From Nocardiopsis alba DSM 43377 (GTDB lineage Bacteria; Actinomycetota; Actinomycetes; Streptosporangiales; Streptosporangiaceae), in contig NZ_ANAC01000035.1 of NCBI RefSeq assembly GCF_000341225.1, forward strand, positions 1-32,943: DNA of 32,943 nucleotides. Direction: 5' to 3'. Positions 32,919 to 32,943 of this stretch are shown piece by piece. Position 1 is the stretch's first letter; each line of letters opens with the position of its first letter. Both the position numbers and the translations under genes were made by a program. The notes under the pieces are model-generated. The model ran no database searches, was not told where the DNA came from, and saw only the letters and a program-made list of their open reading frames with translations.

Positions 32919-32943
32919 CGCCGGTTGAGGACCAGAGTCGCAC

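Overview
The window is very GC-rich actinobacterial DNA. Signs of this are the strong third-position GC bias, the DUF397 and XRE/DUF5753 genes, MmpL and GAP-family membrane proteins and an NB-ARC/TPR protein. Repeat type and gene content best fit a Nocardiopsis/Streptosporangiales-like organism; this is inference, as no rRNA or taxonomic marker is present. No tRNA, rRNA, complete insertion sequence or cas gene was recognised.

Left third (1-12430): a scattered CRISPR locus. Four arrays of type I-E-like repeats (1120-1706, 4402-5157, 9425-10247, 11373-12011) each carry a nearly identical leader immediately to their right. The decayed repeats lie at their left ends, and the repeat matches type I-E units when read on the minus strand, so all four are read leftward. 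A fifth, divergent array (2740-2951) has a variant repeat and a diverged leader. Cargo genes sit between the arrays: three tandem DUF397 genes, a small kinase, a decayed DUF6879-like gene followed by an XRE/DUF5753 regulator, a D-tartrate module, and a MerR regulator. The D-tartrate module (FCD-type GntR regulator, tartrate dehydratase of the enolase superfamily, DASS carboxylate transporter) lies exactly between arrays 2 and 3.

Middle (12431-26650): resistance, metal and efflux functions. In order: a DUF7691-like protein, a frameshifted aminoglycoside/hydroxyurea kinase, a small membrane protein, an ArsR sensor overlapping a P1B-4 metal ATPase (the sensor carries the full KmtR Ni/Co ligand set), an orphan CcsB/CcsA cytochrome c assembly protein, an ABC exporter operon ending in its TetR regulator, a remnant of a DHA2-type MFS transporter next to a lone CRISPR repeat, a membrane protein, and a divergent TetR/MmpL pair.

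Right part (26651-32943): mostly minus-strand genes. A two-gene overlapping unit encodes a single-pass or two-pass membrane protein (30544-30936) followed by an NB-ARC/TPR STAND ATPase (28118-30547), with an EntS-like MFS exporter downstream. The membrane protein carries two copies of an 18-residue motif, and a third copy lies in the first 30 residues of the STAND protein. This arrangement resembles bacterial NLR/effector pairs that signal through shared short motifs, and it is the best candidate for an undescribed system here. A GAP-family membrane protein and a probably frameshifted small gene close the window.
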